The notes: generated from the letters alone by a model not told the origin. DNA of 64,000 bases from CAYZXT01 sp964482515 (GCA_964482515.1 CAYZXT010000004.1:62001-126000); one strand, 5' to 3'. Counted from the first letter of the stretch, positions 25,690 to 34,785 are shown. Made by a program: numbers and translations.

Positions 25690-27687
25690 GTGTCTTCCCC
25701 GTCCATGGATTGGGTGCCGTTCCTGAAGAAAGTAGGGTTCTTCTCCGCCTTCAACGAGGATGAGCTGTCCCTCATCGCCCGGCGCATGTCCGTGTTTTCC
25801 ATGTCCAAAGGCGCGGTGCTCTTCCGCGAAGGAGAACAGGGCGAGGCGCTGTACCTGATCCACTCAGGCCGCATCCGTCTGAGCCAGGGCCGCAACGGCC
25901 AGGAACGGACTGTGGCCTTCGCCGGGCGCGGCGATACGATCGGCGAAATGTCTCTCATTGCCGGCCAGCCCACGCTCTACACCGCCACCGTGGACGCGAC
26001 CGCAGACCTCATCGTCCTTTACCGCAAGGATTTCGAACCCATCCTGAACGAGGTCCCCACCGCGGCGCTCCATCTGTCCCGCGTGCTGGCGAAACGCCTG
26101 GTGGAATCCACCCGGCAGGAACCCACTTCCGCTGTCCCGTCCAAAATCTACCCCATCATCAGCCACCAGTCCTTGCCCAACCGCGTGGTCTTCACCGTGA
26201 ACCTCGCGCTCTCGCTGGCCGAACAAACCCGGCGGCGCGTCCTGCTGTTGGATATCCTGGACCAGGACTCGGGCGTCTTCACCGCGGCCCTCGGGATGCG
26301 GCCCGTTCGCGTGGGAGAAAATTCCCTGCGGCAGGAAGACCTTCAGTCCGCGAACATCATGCAACGCCTGGTCGTTTATCACCCGTCGGGGCTGGAATTG
26401 CTGACCCTGCCGCTCGCATTGATGGACGGTAAATTCTTCAGCGCCCTCTACCCGTTCCTCGCGCTGCTCCGCGATAAATACGACATCACATTGCTGTCCC
26501 TGCCGCCGAAGATCACGCCCGCCGTGCGCGTGATCCTGGAGGAATCCGATTCGCCGCTGTACGTGGAAAAAGACACCGTCCATCCGGACGACCCCAAGAC
26601 CCTGGCGGATATAGCATCCATCATTCCGGCGGACAAGATCACGCGCGTGCAATTGACGGAAAGCGCCCCCACCCTCGGCGGCCCAGTGGTGAACTTCCGC
26701 CTGCCCTGGCGCCAGACCATGTCGCGCGAATTGATGGACTCGGGGAAAATATTCCTCCCCGGGGACGCGTCCTCCACGCAGCGGATGGTCGACCGCCTGG
26801 CGCGCCACCTCGGCGGGATCCGCATCGGCTTCGTGATGGGGTCCGGCGCCAGCTACGGCTACAGCATGATCGGCATGCTGAAGGTCTTGGAGCGGAACGG
26901 GATTTTCCCCGACGTGATCTCCGGAACGTCCATCGGCGCGCTGATCGGAAGTTTTTACGCGGCCGGGAAGACGCCCTCGGAGCTGGAGGAGATCGCCTTG
27001 AGCATCACGAAGAAGAAACTTTTCGCTCTCTCGGACATCACGCTGCCGTGGCAGGGGTTGATCCTGGGGCGGGAGGTGCTGCGATTTTTGAAAACGGTTC
27101 TGGGCGAGAAGACCTTCGACGAATTGGACATTCCCTTCGCCTGCGTGGCGACGGACATCATGTCGGGAGAGGAAGTGGTGTTGAAGGACGGAAAAGTGGC
27201 GGAGGCGGTGCGGGGGTCGTTGTCGCTGCCGTTCTTCTTCCAGCCCTTCTTCCTGAACGGACGCTATTTGGTGGACGGAGGCCTCACCAACCCCGTTCCG
27301 ACGTCGGTGGCCGCGGCCCTGGGCGCGAACATCCTGATCTCGGTGAACCTGACGACGAAGCCTTCGGCGAAAAAGCTGGCCGGGTTCCGCAACCGCCGGC
27401 GCTATTCGTCCGCCTACATGAAGGGCCCGAACATTCTGGAAGTGATGATGAAGACCATCTACACGATGCAGTTCGAGATCGCACAAGCGCGTTCGGAAAT
27501 GTCCCACGTGGTGATCGCGCCGGACATGTCTTCCTTCGCCTGGTCGGAGTTCCACCGCGCGCCCGACATCATCCGGATCGGCGAAACGGTCATGGAGGAC
27601 GCCCTGCCGAAAATCAAGACGCTCCTGCCTCTCTACGCGGACCACTGCCGCGTCCCCCTTAAAAAAGCCGCCAACAACGGATACTGA
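25690..27687 (+). CDS. Patatin-like phospholipase with cNMP-binding and ParA-like middle domain
   Basis: The 665-residue product has three parts: a cyclic-nucleotide-binding fold (about 10-125, GAVLFREGEQGEALYLIHSG, AGRGDTIGEMSLIAG); a middle segment (about 145-340) beginning VVFTVNLALSLAEQTRRRVLLLD that resembles a degenerate MinD/ParA-type fold without a clear Walker A; and a patatin domain with GSGASYGYSMIG (oxyanion), GTSIGALIG (GxSxG nucleophile Ser) and the catalytic DGG of YLVDGGLTNPVP. It resembles NTE/RssA-type lysophospholipases. Start is a GTG with AGAGGGGG upstream; ATG at 25705 is an alternative. Confidence 0.85.
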   Translation: MSSPSMDWVPFLKKVGFFSAFNEDELSLIARRMSVFSMSKGAVLFREGEQGEALYLIHSGRIRLSQGRNGQERTVAFAGRGDTIGEMSLIAGQPTLYTATVDATADLIVLYRKDFEPILNEVPTAALHLSRVLAKRLVESTRQEPTSAVPSKIYPIISHQSLPNRVVFTVNLALSLAEQTRRRVLLLDILDQDSGVFTAALGMRPVRVGENSLRQEDLQSANIMQRLVVYHPSGLELLTLPLALMDGKFFSALYPFLALLRDKYDITLLSLPPKITPAVRVILEESDSPLYVEKDTVHPDDPKTLADIASIIPADKITRVQLTESAPTLGGPVVNFRLPWRQTMSRELMDSGKIFLPGDASSTQRMVDRLARHLGGIRIGFVMGSGASYGYSMIGMLKVLERNGIFPDVISGTSIGALIGSFYAAGKTPSELEEIALSITKKKLFALSDITLPWQGLILGREVLRFLKTVLGEKTFDELDIPFACVATDIMSGEEVVLKDGKVAEAVRGSLSLPFFFQPFFLNGRYLVDGGLTNPVPTSVAAALGANILISVNLTTKPSAKKLAGFRNRRRYSSAYMKGPNILEVMMKTIYTMQFEIAQARSEMSHVVIAPDMSSFAWSEFHRAPDIIRIGETVMEDALPKIKTLLPLYADHCRVPLKKAANNGY

Positions 27688-27716
27688 ATTACCGTCCTGA
27701 TCCTAATAAAATCGTC

Positions 27717-27741
27717 GCCCCGGAATGATTTTTTCCGGGGC
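27717..27741. terminator. 9-bp hairpin after the patatin gene
   Basis: GCCCCGGAA pairs with TTCCGGGGC around a seven-base T-rich loop. No clear T-tract follows on the plus strand, so it may be a weak or Rho-assisted terminator or a repeat. Confidence 0.4.
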
Positions 27742-27765
27742 CCATAACGTGATCTCTGATAACAT

Positions 27766-27794
27766 GGATTCCGGCCAAAAACATGCCGGAATGA
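27766..27794. repeat. Dispersed palindromic repeat, short copy
   Basis: GGATTCCGGCC...GCCGGAATGAC is the same theme as the longer copies at 40956, 52697 and 56109. Confidence 0.6.
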
Positions 27795-27807
27795 CGGCGG
27801 CAAGTAA

Positions 27808-28638
27808 CTAAACCAAACTTTCTCTTGGCATTCTGACCGGCGCCGGCGAACCGCTGCGCTCCCACTCCACGATACAGGTCTTTTGGTACTCGCACCAATG
27901 GCAGCGCCTCGGCTCGAAGGCCCAGGTGAACCCGTCCAGCCGCTGCACGTCCAGGATTTTGTCGATCTGCCGCGAAAGGTTGTCCGCCACCCGGGACATC
28001 TCGTGCGCCGTCGGGACCGGGAACATCACGGGCTCCTGCAGGACGAGCGGGCTGTCGGCCCCGTCCCCCTTCACGAACACGTCGAAGCAGAGGGCCTTGG
28101 GCAAACGGCCGAACATCCGCTCGCAGGCCCAGGCGTAGATCACCAGCTGCGTGATGTCCGCCTTGCGCGGATCGTAGGGTTTGTTGGACGTCTTGAAATC
28201 GTGAAGGACCCAGTCCGTGTCCATGAGATCGAACTTGCCGGAGATCTCATGTCCGCCCGGAAGCGGTATCTTGAAGGGACATTCCACGCCCCGCGGCGCG
28301 GGCTGGAGCGCGGGCGCGCGCTCGGTCATGAAGCGCTCGAGGAAATGCTCCCCCATCGCGCGCAGGTAATGGAACTCCGCCGGGCCGCGCAGCAACTCGT
28401 CCGGCACCCGGGCCAAGCCCGCCTCCAATTCCGCCTGAAAAACTTTGACGACATCGGCGAAGGCCAAGTCCTTCCGCGTGTCGATCTTTTGTTGGAAGTT
28501 GGCTTCCAGGGCGGCGTGGAGAGAGACGCCGAAGGTCAGCTCAGGACGCTGCGGGGCGGGGAGTTCGCGGACGTAGCGGTATTCGTATTTTTTCGGACAA
28601 AAACTGTAGGCGCCGACCTTGGAATAGCTGGCCTTCAC
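27808..28638 (-). CDS. PD-(D/E)XK nuclease, Cas4/RecB-like, with Cys cluster
   Basis: The 276-residue product carries the PD-(D/E)XK core: GKFDLMDTDWVLHDFKTSNK (Asp and Asp-x-Lys) followed by QLVIYAWA, the RecB-type motif. One Cys near the N-terminus (YSFCPKKYEYRYV) and three near the C-terminus (CHWCEYQKTC) match the four-Cys iron-sulphur arrangement of Cas4 and AddB-type nucleases. Start is the GTG at 28638, which overlaps the tldD stop (GTGA); the longer upstream frame is a shadow of tldD. No CRISPR array or other cas gene is visible, so this is a stand-alone DNA-repair type nuclease by inference. Confidence 0.85.
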   Translation of the reverse strand: MKASYSKVGAYSFCPKKYEYRYVRELPAPQRPELTFGVSLHAALEANFQQKIDTRKDLAFADVVKVFQAELEAGLARVPDELLRGPAEFHYLRAMGEHFLERFMTERAPALQPAPRGVECPFKIPLPGGHEISGKFDLMDTDWVLHDFKTSNKPYDPRKADITQLVIYAWACERMFGRLPKALCFDVFVKGDGADSPLVLQEPVMFPVPTAHEMSRVADNLSRQIDKILDVQRLDGFTWAFEPRRCHWCEYQKTCIVEWERSGSPAPVRMPRESLV

Positions 28639-30023
28639 TTTTGGGCGCCGCCGACCACGAGCTTCGGAACGCGCAGCGTGGGGACGCCGTCGGACACGGG
28701 AACGCTCTGCCCGTCCTTTCCGCAGGTCCCTATGGACCAGCCCAAATCCGAGCCGACGCGGTCGATGGTCCGCAGGACTTCCGGCCCGTTGCCCAGGAGC
28801 GTCGCGCCGCGCACCATGTTCTTCACGCGGCCGTTCTCCACCCAATGTCCCTCTTCCACTTCGAAGACGAAATCGCCCGTGGCCGTGTTCACCTGGCCGC
28901 CGCCCATGCGCGTGACGAGCAGTCCCTTGGACAGGGAGGCGACGATCCCGCGGGGATCGTCCTTGCCAGGCGCGATGAACGTGTTGGACATGCGGGGGAT
29001 CGGCTTCCTGTTGTAGGCTTCGCGGCGGCCGTGGCCGTTGGAGGCCCGACGGTCTTTTCGCGCGGACCGCCGGTCATACAAATACGTTTTCAGGACGCCG
29101 CGGTCCACCAGCACGGTGCGCTCCGCTGGGACCGCCTCGTCGTCGTAAAAGAACGAACCGCGCTGCCCGGCGCGGGTGGGATCGTCCAGCACCGTGACCA
29201 GGGGGTTCGCGACCTTCTGCCCGATCTTTTTCGCGAAGTGGGGCGAAGACCCCTGCTGGATGCCGTCCGCCTCCAGCGCATGGCCGATCGCTTCGTGGAT
29301 CAGGGTGCCGCCGGCTTCGGAGGCGATCACCACCGCCATCTCGCCCGCGGGCGCGGGCGGCGCGATCAGTTTGGCGACGGCGCGCTTGGCCGCCAGTTCC
29401 GCGGCCCATTCCGGCGCGTGGTTGGAAAGGATCTCATGGCCCGCCACGCCGCCGACGGATTCGTAGCCCGTCTGGATCAGGCCGTCCTTGGACGCGGTCA
29501 CGCTGACCGTGAGCACGATGTAGACCCGCTCCTCCTCGAACATCTCGCCCGCGGAATTGACGACGGCCACCCGCTTGATACGCTCGCCGAAGTTCACGGT
29601 CACCTGCTGCACCGTGGAGAAATTGCGCGCGGTGCGGTCGGCCCGCTGGAGGATCGACATCTTGTCCTGAAGGGAAAGGGTCTCGGGGCGCTGCTGAACG
29701 ACATGGTGGCGCAGCGGAAAGGTCTTCCAGGAAAACTTCTTTTTGGCGGCGGGAAGATGTCCCGTCAAATCCTTGGCCAGGCCGAACAGGCGGGCCTTCT
29801 CGTCCTCGCCGATCCCCTGGGACAGCGGGCGGCGGAGGTCCAGGTGGCCGAACAGCGTCTCTTCCCCCCGCACGCAGCGGAGCCCGACGCCGGACGAGGC
29901 GCCCTGGATGACGTCGTCCAACCGGCCGTCTTCCCAGCGCAGCGAAAGGCTGTCGGTTTCCTCGAAATAGAGGTCCGTGAAATTTCCCCGGTTCAAAACC
30001 GGTTCAAAAAGTTTCGGGTCCAT
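28635..30023 (-). CDS. tldD: TldD-family metalloprotease
   Basis: The 462-residue protein has the TldD/PmbA fold with the zinc motif HEAIGHALEAD, preceded by IASEAGGTLI, and the C-terminal IPRMSNTFIAPGKDD. TldD pairs with TldE (PmbA) to cleave unfolded peptides and process some modified peptides; no tldE lies beside it here. Start is the ATG at 30023, where the family alignment begins. The stop overlaps the nuclease start downstream, so the two are coupled. Confidence 0.92.
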   Translation of the reverse strand: MDPKLFEPVLNRGNFTDLYFEETDSLSLRWEDGRLDDVIQGASSGVGLRCVRGEETLFGHLDLRRPLSQGIGEDEKARLFGLAKDLTGHLPAAKKKFSWKTFPLRHHVVQQRPETLSLQDKMSILQRADRTARNFSTVQQVTVNFGERIKRVAVVNSAGEMFEEERVYIVLTVSVTASKDGLIQTGYESVGGVAGHEILSNHAPEWAAELAAKRAVAKLIAPPAPAGEMAVVIASEAGGTLIHEAIGHALEADGIQQGSSPHFAKKIGQKVANPLVTVLDDPTRAGQRGSFFYDDEAVPAERTVLVDRGVLKTYLYDRRSARKDRRASNGHGRREAYNRKPIPRMSNTFIAPGKDDPRGIVASLSKGLLVTRMGGGQVNTATGDFVFEVEEGHWVENGRVKNMVRGATLLGNGPEVLRTIDRVGSDLGWSIGTCGKDGQSVPVSDGVPTLRVPKLVVGGAQK

Positions 30024-30096
30024 TGGGGTACATTTTAACTTTTTTCTTGGGAGCGGAATTAAAGTAATTCCGACGGAGGACTTCGGAGGGGACCGG

Positions 30097-31662
30097 CTAC
30101 TCTTTTGCGACGGGGACCGTGAAATCGACGGTGGTGCCGCGGCCGACGCCGGACGTGATCCCGATGACGCCGCCCTGCGCCTCAACGATCCGCTTGGCCA
30201 GGGCCAGGCCCAGGCCGGCGCCTTCCACCTGGCCGGTGAAGGAATCTTCGATCTGATAGAACTTCTGAAAAATCTTGGGCAGCTCTTCCGGCGGGATTCC
30301 CGGGCCGTTGTCTTCCACCCGCAGCCGGACCCAGTCGCCCTCCGCCGCGCCGTTGATGCGCACGGTCTTGCTCGCGCCCTTGTTGAACTTGACCGCGTTC
30401 TCCACCAGGTTCCGGACAACCTCGCGCACGCGGTCCACGTCCACCTTCACCGGGGGGAGCGCATCAAGGGAGGCGTCCAGCGTCACGACGGCCGACAGTC
30501 CCTCCAAATAGTTTTTTTGGTTGGACAGCGTGTCTTCCAACAGTTCCTTGATGGAAACCTTCTGCAGCTGCAGGTCCAGGTTTTCGGATTCAACCAGGCT
30601 GAAGGTGATGAGTTTTTCCACCAGGCTGGAAAGCTGCAGTCCCTGGCTCTTGATGGCGTGCAGCGCCTTTTTCTGGAAATCGTTCAGGTTGGCCCCGCCG
30701 TCGATGAGCAGCGGAGCGTAGCCGGTGATGGTGACCAGCGGCGTCTTGAGTTTATGGGAGATCAGCGAGAGGAAATTCCGTTTCAGGATTTCCTCTTTCC
30801 GGAGCTCCGTCACGTCGCGGACCACCATCAAATACCCCAGGAACTCCCGGGCGTCGCTCATTAGGCGGTTGACGGCGCCCGAAAGATAGAAATGCTTTCC
30901 CTGATGCCGAACGAGCTCGATGGCGGCGCTCGGCTCCGCCCGCTCGATGATCATGGACAGAGGCGGGATGACGGAAAAATCCTTGATGAGGTGCTGGACG
31001 TTCACCTGGCCGATGGCGGCCTGGGGCGATACGCCGAAGAAATGTCCCGCCGCGTCGTTCATCAGCTGGATGTTGCCCGCTTCATCGACCAGCAGCGCGC
31101 CGTCCGACATCTCCCGGAACACCGTGGCCAGTTTTTCCTTCTCGTCCTTGACCTGGCTGAAGAGCTGGGCGTTCTCAATGGCGACGGCCGCCTGGGAAGC
31201 GAAGGCTTCGAAAGCCTTCAGGTCCTGATCGGTGAATCCCGTGTCGTCGATCTTGTTGATGGCTTCCACCACGCCGAGGAGGTGTCCTTTGGTCATCAGG
31301 GGGACGGCGAGGATCTGCCGCGTCTTGAATTCGCTTTTTTCGTCGCTCTTGCCGCTCCATCGGGGGTCGGAACGACAGTCGTTGACGATGCACGCCTGAC
31401 GGTTTTGAGCGACCCATCCCGCGAGGCCTTCGCCCACTTTGAGGCGGATCTGCTTGATCTGTTCGCCCGCGTCGCCGAGCACGACGTCGAAATAGAGTTC
31501 GTTGGTCTTTTCGTCCAGCAGCAGGATGGACGCGGTTTCGGCCTTCACCACGCGCGTGGCGAGCTCCATCACCGCTTCAAGCAGGTCCGCGCTGTCCAGT
31601 TTGGAGGACAGGATCCGGTTGGCCTGAAGCAACAGCTCGAAGTCCTGGATCGACAATGCCAT
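30097..31662 (-). CDS. Orphan cytoplasmic sensor histidine kinase (GAF-PAS-HisKA-HATPase)
   Basis: The 521-residue protein has a GAF domain (about 20-165), a PAS domain (about 185-295), HisKA with H-box FLSLISHKLKTPLVTITGY (phosphorylated His near 305), then the ATPase with NLVENAVKFNK (N box), VEDNGPGIP (G1) and EGAGLGLALAK (G2). No membrane helix is seen, so it senses a cytosolic signal. GGGAG precedes the ATG. No response regulator gene is adjacent, so its partner is elsewhere. Confidence 0.92.
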   Translation of the reverse strand: MALSIQDFELLLQANRILSSKLDSADLLEAVMELATRVVKAETASILLLDEKTNELYFDVVLGDAGEQIKQIRLKVGEGLAGWVAQNRQACIVNDCRSDPRWSGKSDEKSEFKTRQILAVPLMTKGHLLGVVEAINKIDDTGFTDQDLKAFEAFASQAAVAIENAQLFSQVKDEKEKLATVFREMSDGALLVDEAGNIQLMNDAAGHFFGVSPQAAIGQVNVQHLIKDFSVIPPLSMIIERAEPSAAIELVRHQGKHFYLSGAVNRLMSDAREFLGYLMVVRDVTELRKEEILKRNFLSLISHKLKTPLVTITGYAPLLIDGGANLNDFQKKALHAIKSQGLQLSSLVEKLITFSLVESENLDLQLQKVSIKELLEDTLSNQKNYLEGLSAVVTLDASLDALPPVKVDVDRVREVVRNLVENAVKFNKGASKTVRINGAAEGDWVRLRVEDNGPGIPPEELPKIFQKFYQIEDSFTGQVEGAGLGLALAKRIVEAQGGVIGITSGVGRGTTVDFTVPVAKE

Positions 31663-31761
31663 ACTATTCTCCCGCCGCGCAGGTACGACGCGCGATACGC
31701 GTTAAGAAAAAGTGTTACACGTTTTCCGCGTATTATCCAGGGGAAATTTAAATTCGGACAT

Positions 31762-31789
31762 AAAAAAAACCGCGGCCGAAAGCCGCGGC
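31762..31789 (-). terminator. Intrinsic terminator after the outer-membrane protein gene
   Basis: Minus strand: GCCGCGGC-TTTC-GGCCGCGG followed by eight T. It lies 28 bases after the stop at 31817 and ends the unit that begins upstream with the GER-repeat gene or earlier. Confidence 0.85.
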
Positions 31790-31816
31790 AGCAAAGCGTT
31801 CAAACAAGGCCCGGCG

Positions 31817-32773
31817 CTAGAACCTCAATTCCACATCCATCCCCGCGTACTCCGCTTTTTTCTGCCGGCGGCCCTGAAAAACCTCATAACGGCCGGCCAC
31901 GGAGAAAAAATCCGGTACGCCGATGACCGCGCCGGCGCGATAGTTGTCGGTGACCTTTGCCGGTCCGGTCTCATAGGAATAACGTTTGAATTCTCCGGCC
32001 AGCGAAAACCATTTCGTAACGTCCTGCTTCATCCCAACCCCCCAGGCGCCGCCCGGGAAACCGCCCAGAAGCTCGATGGGAAGCCCCGCCCCGGCCTGTT
32101 CAACGGAAAACAGATCTCCCCGTTGGATGCCGCCGGCGATGGACCTGTTGTAGGAACGCTGTTCCCCGCCCACGATCAAGGTCGTCATGTTCCAGAATTT
32201 TTCTTCGACGCTCCCAAGGACGGTCATTTCCTCTATCCTTGTCCATTGCAGGCTTTTGCCCGGAGGCTGGACGCGTTCTTCGTGGGACGTCTGCCGGAAC
32301 GCGGCGCTCCATTTGTTCTGCACGGGGCCGCCCTTCGGCGGATCCACGATGCTGACCTTGGGCCACCAGCCGTCGTTCTTCACATACAATGATCCGGACC
32401 AGGCCCGCCAACGATAGGAATTCACGTCCTCCGAAAAAGAGGGCGTCACCCATAACGTAAAACCCAACCCCACTTGGCGGAGATATTCCGCGCTGACGCC
32501 CAATTCGTTGGTGTAGGAGGTCCCGGGGGAGCCGCTCCATTCCCGCCCGATCCGCCGCGCGTAAAGCGCGTAAAGCGGCTGCTCAAAGTCGTCCGAGCCC
32601 CGCAAGGGGACGCGAAGCTTAAGGGAAATTGATTGCTCCGCATAGTCGCGGCTGCCGCTGTATGATCCGCCGCCGACTTCAACGCCCGCCGCCGCGCGGG
32701 AAACCGCGGCCCCCGCGCTCAGGACCGCGATGATCAATAACCCTATTTTTGTTTTTATGGTATTGGCCGCCAA
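31817..32773 (-). CDS. Predicted outer-membrane beta-barrel protein
   Basis: The 318-residue product has a signal peptide (cut near residue 28, SRAAAG) and alternating amphipathic segments rich in Tyr, Trp and Gly typical of a small barrel, ending VELRF with C-terminal Phe, the signal read by BAM. No specific family recognised. It begins two bases after the stop of the GER-repeat gene, so the two are co-transcribed, and a terminator follows it. A barrel of unknown cargo; the size fits 12-14 strands. Confidence 0.7.
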   Translation of the reverse strand: MAANTIKTKIGLLIIAVLSAGAAVSRAAAGVEVGGGSYSGSRDYAEQSISLKLRVPLRGSDDFEQPLYALYARRIGREWSGSPGTSYTNELGVSAEYLRQVGLGFTLWVTPSFSEDVNSYRWRAWSGSLYVKNDGWWPKVSIVDPPKGGPVQNKWSAAFRQTSHEERVQPPGKSLQWTRIEEMTVLGSVEEKFWNMTTLIVGGEQRSYNRSIAGGIQRGDLFSVEQAGAGLPIELLGGFPGGAWGVGMKQDVTKWFSLAGEFKRYSYETGPAKVTDNYRAGAVIGVPDFFSVAGRYEVFQGRRQKKAEYAGMDVELRF

Positions 32774-32775
32774 TT

Positions 32776-33225
32776 TTATTTGGAGCTATTCATTCGCTCG
32801 CCGCGGCGCTGCCGGCGTTCACCCTGGCGCTGCATACGCTCGCCGCGATTCTGCCGGCGCTCGCCCTGCTTCTGCATCCGTTCGCCATGTTTCTCGATGG
32901 CCTGTCCTTTTCGATCGAGCCGATTGGCGGCCTTTTCATGGCCTTCCTCGCGAAGTTCGTCGGCTTTCTCCTGCATCTTCTCGCCTCTTTCTTCAACGCG
33001 CTCTCCCCTTTCTTCGCGCCGCTCGCCTTGCCGCTCCAGTCGCTCGCCCCGATTTTCACGGCGCTCTCCCTGCCGCTCCATGCGTTCGCTTCGGTTTTTC
33101 ATTTCCTGTTCCGAGATTTGAGTATCGCTTCCCTGCGCGGGAACCGCGTCTTCCGCTCGAAGTGAAACCGCCCCGACAAGAATCAGCCCTGCCGCCGCCG
33201 TCATTAGATTTTTACGGATTGACAT
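32776..33225 (-). CDS. Exported charged repeat protein (GER heptads)
   Basis: The 149-residue product has a signal peptide (MSIRKNLMTAAAGLILVGAVSLRAE) and then a chain of seven-residue repeats built on GER, such as RQGERRENRGERLE and QGERREERGERVE, rich in Arg and Glu and likely a long straight charged helix. Length varies easily by repeat slippage. GGGAGG lies six bases before the ATG, a strong site. It is followed two bases later by an outer-membrane protein gene. Possibly a periplasmic rod or spacer; no family recognised. Confidence 0.75.
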   Translation of the reverse strand: MSIRKNLMTAAAGLILVGAVSLRAEDAVPAQGSDTQISEQEMKNRSERMERQGERRENRGERLERQGERREERGERVEERGEKMQEKADELREEGHEKAANRLDRKGQAIEKHGERMQKQGERRQNRGERMQRQGERRQRRGERMNSSK

Positions 33226-33263
33226 GATCAGCCTCCCATGGGAATCGTCGTTTTGCGAAACAG

Positions 33264-34301
33264 TCACCGCTTTTGCTGCCGCTTCATGCGCTGGGCCCGT
33301 CTTCTTTGCTGGACGCCCTTCAGATGTTCCTGATACGTCTCAAAAAAATCATGTCCGCCCTGTTCGTTGGCCACGAAATAGAGCGCGCCGGACGACGACG
33401 GGACGAGCGCGGCGATCATCGACGCCTTGCCGGGATTGCAGATCGGCCCCGGAGGGAGCCCGAAGTTCCGGTAGGTGTTGTAGGGGCTCGGCGACTCCAG
33501 ATCTTTATACAAAATTCGATCCTTCCAATACCCCAAACTGAATTGAACCGTGGGATCGGATTCCAACCGCATCCTTTTTTTCAGCCGGTTGTGGAACACC
33601 GCCGAAATCAGCGGGCGCTCCTCGTCCTGGCTTGCTTCGCGCTCAATCATCGAGGCAAGGGTGACGACCTCCCGGCGCGTCCAGGGTTTTTTCCGGCCGG
33701 GGAATTTAAACTGCTCTCCCGCGGCCGAGGTGGAAACGGACGCATCAAAATCCGGTCGCAGCCCGGCCGCTTCCGACAACACGTCGCGCCAGGCGTCCTC
33801 GAACCGCGCGCGCATCAATTCCACGACGACATGAGCAGGAGTCTGCGGCTCGAAAAAATAGGTGTCCGGGTAAAGGAACCCTTCGGCGGAAGCGCTCGCC
33901 GCCGCGACGGTGAATTCATCGGCCGGGCACACGCCTTCTTTTTCCAGCCGCTCTGCGATCTGCCAGGACGCGAACCCTTCGGGGACCGTGATCTTCACCC
34001 GCCGCGTGCGCCCTCCGACGAGGCTGTCCAATATCCCCCAGGCGGAGGCCCCGGGCTTCAGTTCATAGATCCCCGCCTTCAACCGGCTGGTGGCGCCGCG
34101 CAGGCGGACCAGAAACAGGAACCAGCGGCGGGAACGGATTTGCCCGTCCGCGTGAAGCCGGGAGGCAACCTGCCCCGCCGAGGCCCCGGCCGGTATCGAG
34201 AAGATCGCCTCGCGCGAAGAAGCCGGCGCCGAATTGAGCCGCCACCCCATGCCCAGAATTATCAGAATCGCCGCCGCCCACCACGCCCATCGCCGCGCCA
34301 T
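33264..34301 (-). CDS. mltG: Endolytic transglycosylase MltG
   Basis: The 345-residue product has one N-terminal membrane helix, a LysM-like stretch (SIPAGASAGQVASRLHADG ... KAGIYELKPG) and the catalytic domain with TLASMIEREAS (catalytic Glu), ISAVFHNRL, LESDPTVQF, and YNTYRNFGLPPGPICNPG. MltG cuts nascent glycan strands at the inner membrane. The last residues are very basic (RRRAQRMKRQQKR). ruvX lies 12 bases upstream on the same strand. Confidence 0.95.
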   Translation of the reverse strand: MARRWAWWAAAILIILGMGWRLNSAPASSREAIFSIPAGASAGQVASRLHADGQIRSRRWFLFLVRLRGATSRLKAGIYELKPGASAWGILDSLVGGRTRRVKITVPEGFASWQIAERLEKEGVCPADEFTVAAASASAEGFLYPDTYFFEPQTPAHVVVELMRARFEDAWRDVLSEAAGLRPDFDASVSTSAAGEQFKFPGRKKPWTRREVVTLASMIEREASQDEERPLISAVFHNRLKKRMRLESDPTVQFSLGYWKDRILYKDLESPSPYNTYRNFGLPPGPICNPGKASMIAALVPSSSGALYFVANEQGGHDFFETYQEHLKGVQQRRRAQRMKRQQKR

Positions 34302-34313
34302 GTCCGCCGCTCC

Positions 34314-34733
34314 CTACGCTTTCTTCCGTCCGTCCAAATACGACTGCAAAATCAGGCAGGCCGCCATCTGGTCCCTGGCTTGTTTCCGTTTTTTGGGACG
34401 CATCGACATCTCTTCCGTCAAAAACTTCTCCGCCTGCCACGTGGTCAAACGCTCGTCGACGAAAAAAACGGGGAGACCCGTCGCGACCTTCAGTTTTTCG
34501 GCGAAACGGCGCGCCGCCGCCGCGCTGTCTCCCTCGCTGCCGTCCATGTTCCGCGGCAGCCCCAAAACAATCACATCCGCCTTGTGACGTTCCGCCAGTT
34601 CCTTCAACCCATCCAAAAGTTCTTTCTCGGATTTTGTTTCCAGGAACGCCAGCGGGTGCGCCAGGAGGCCGAGCTCATCGGAAATAGCCACACCCGCCCG
34701 GGCGCGGCCCCAATCCACGCCGATCGCTATCAC
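34314..34733 (-). CDS. ruvX: Putative pre-16S rRNA nuclease / Holliday junction resolvase YqgF
   Basis: The 139-residue product has the RNase H-like YqgF fold: IAIGVDWGRARAGVAISD (first Asp), VLGLPRNMDGSEGDSA and FVDERLTTWQAE. It takes part in 16S rRNA 5' end processing. mltG directly follows, an order seen in many bacteria. Confidence 0.95.
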   Translation of the reverse strand: MIAIGVDWGRARAGVAISDELGLLAHPLAFLETKSEKELLDGLKELAERHKADVIVLGLPRNMDGSEGDSAAAARRFAEKLKVATGLPVFFVDERLTTWQAEKFLTEEMSMRPKKRKQARDQMAACLILQSYLDGRKKA

Positions 34734-34785
34734 GAATGGACCCGCTTCTCTTGATCTAAGCTCATGGAAAATGGAGGAGACGTTT

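Noticed and set aside
25627..25690. Start of the patatin gene at the TTG of 25627
   Set aside because: That TTG is part of a TTGACA -35 box; the GTG at 25690 has a strong ribosome site.
27808..28638. CRISPR-associated Cas4
   Set aside because: The nuclease has Cas4-like residues, but no CRISPR array or other cas gene is present; a RecB-family repair nuclease is as likely.
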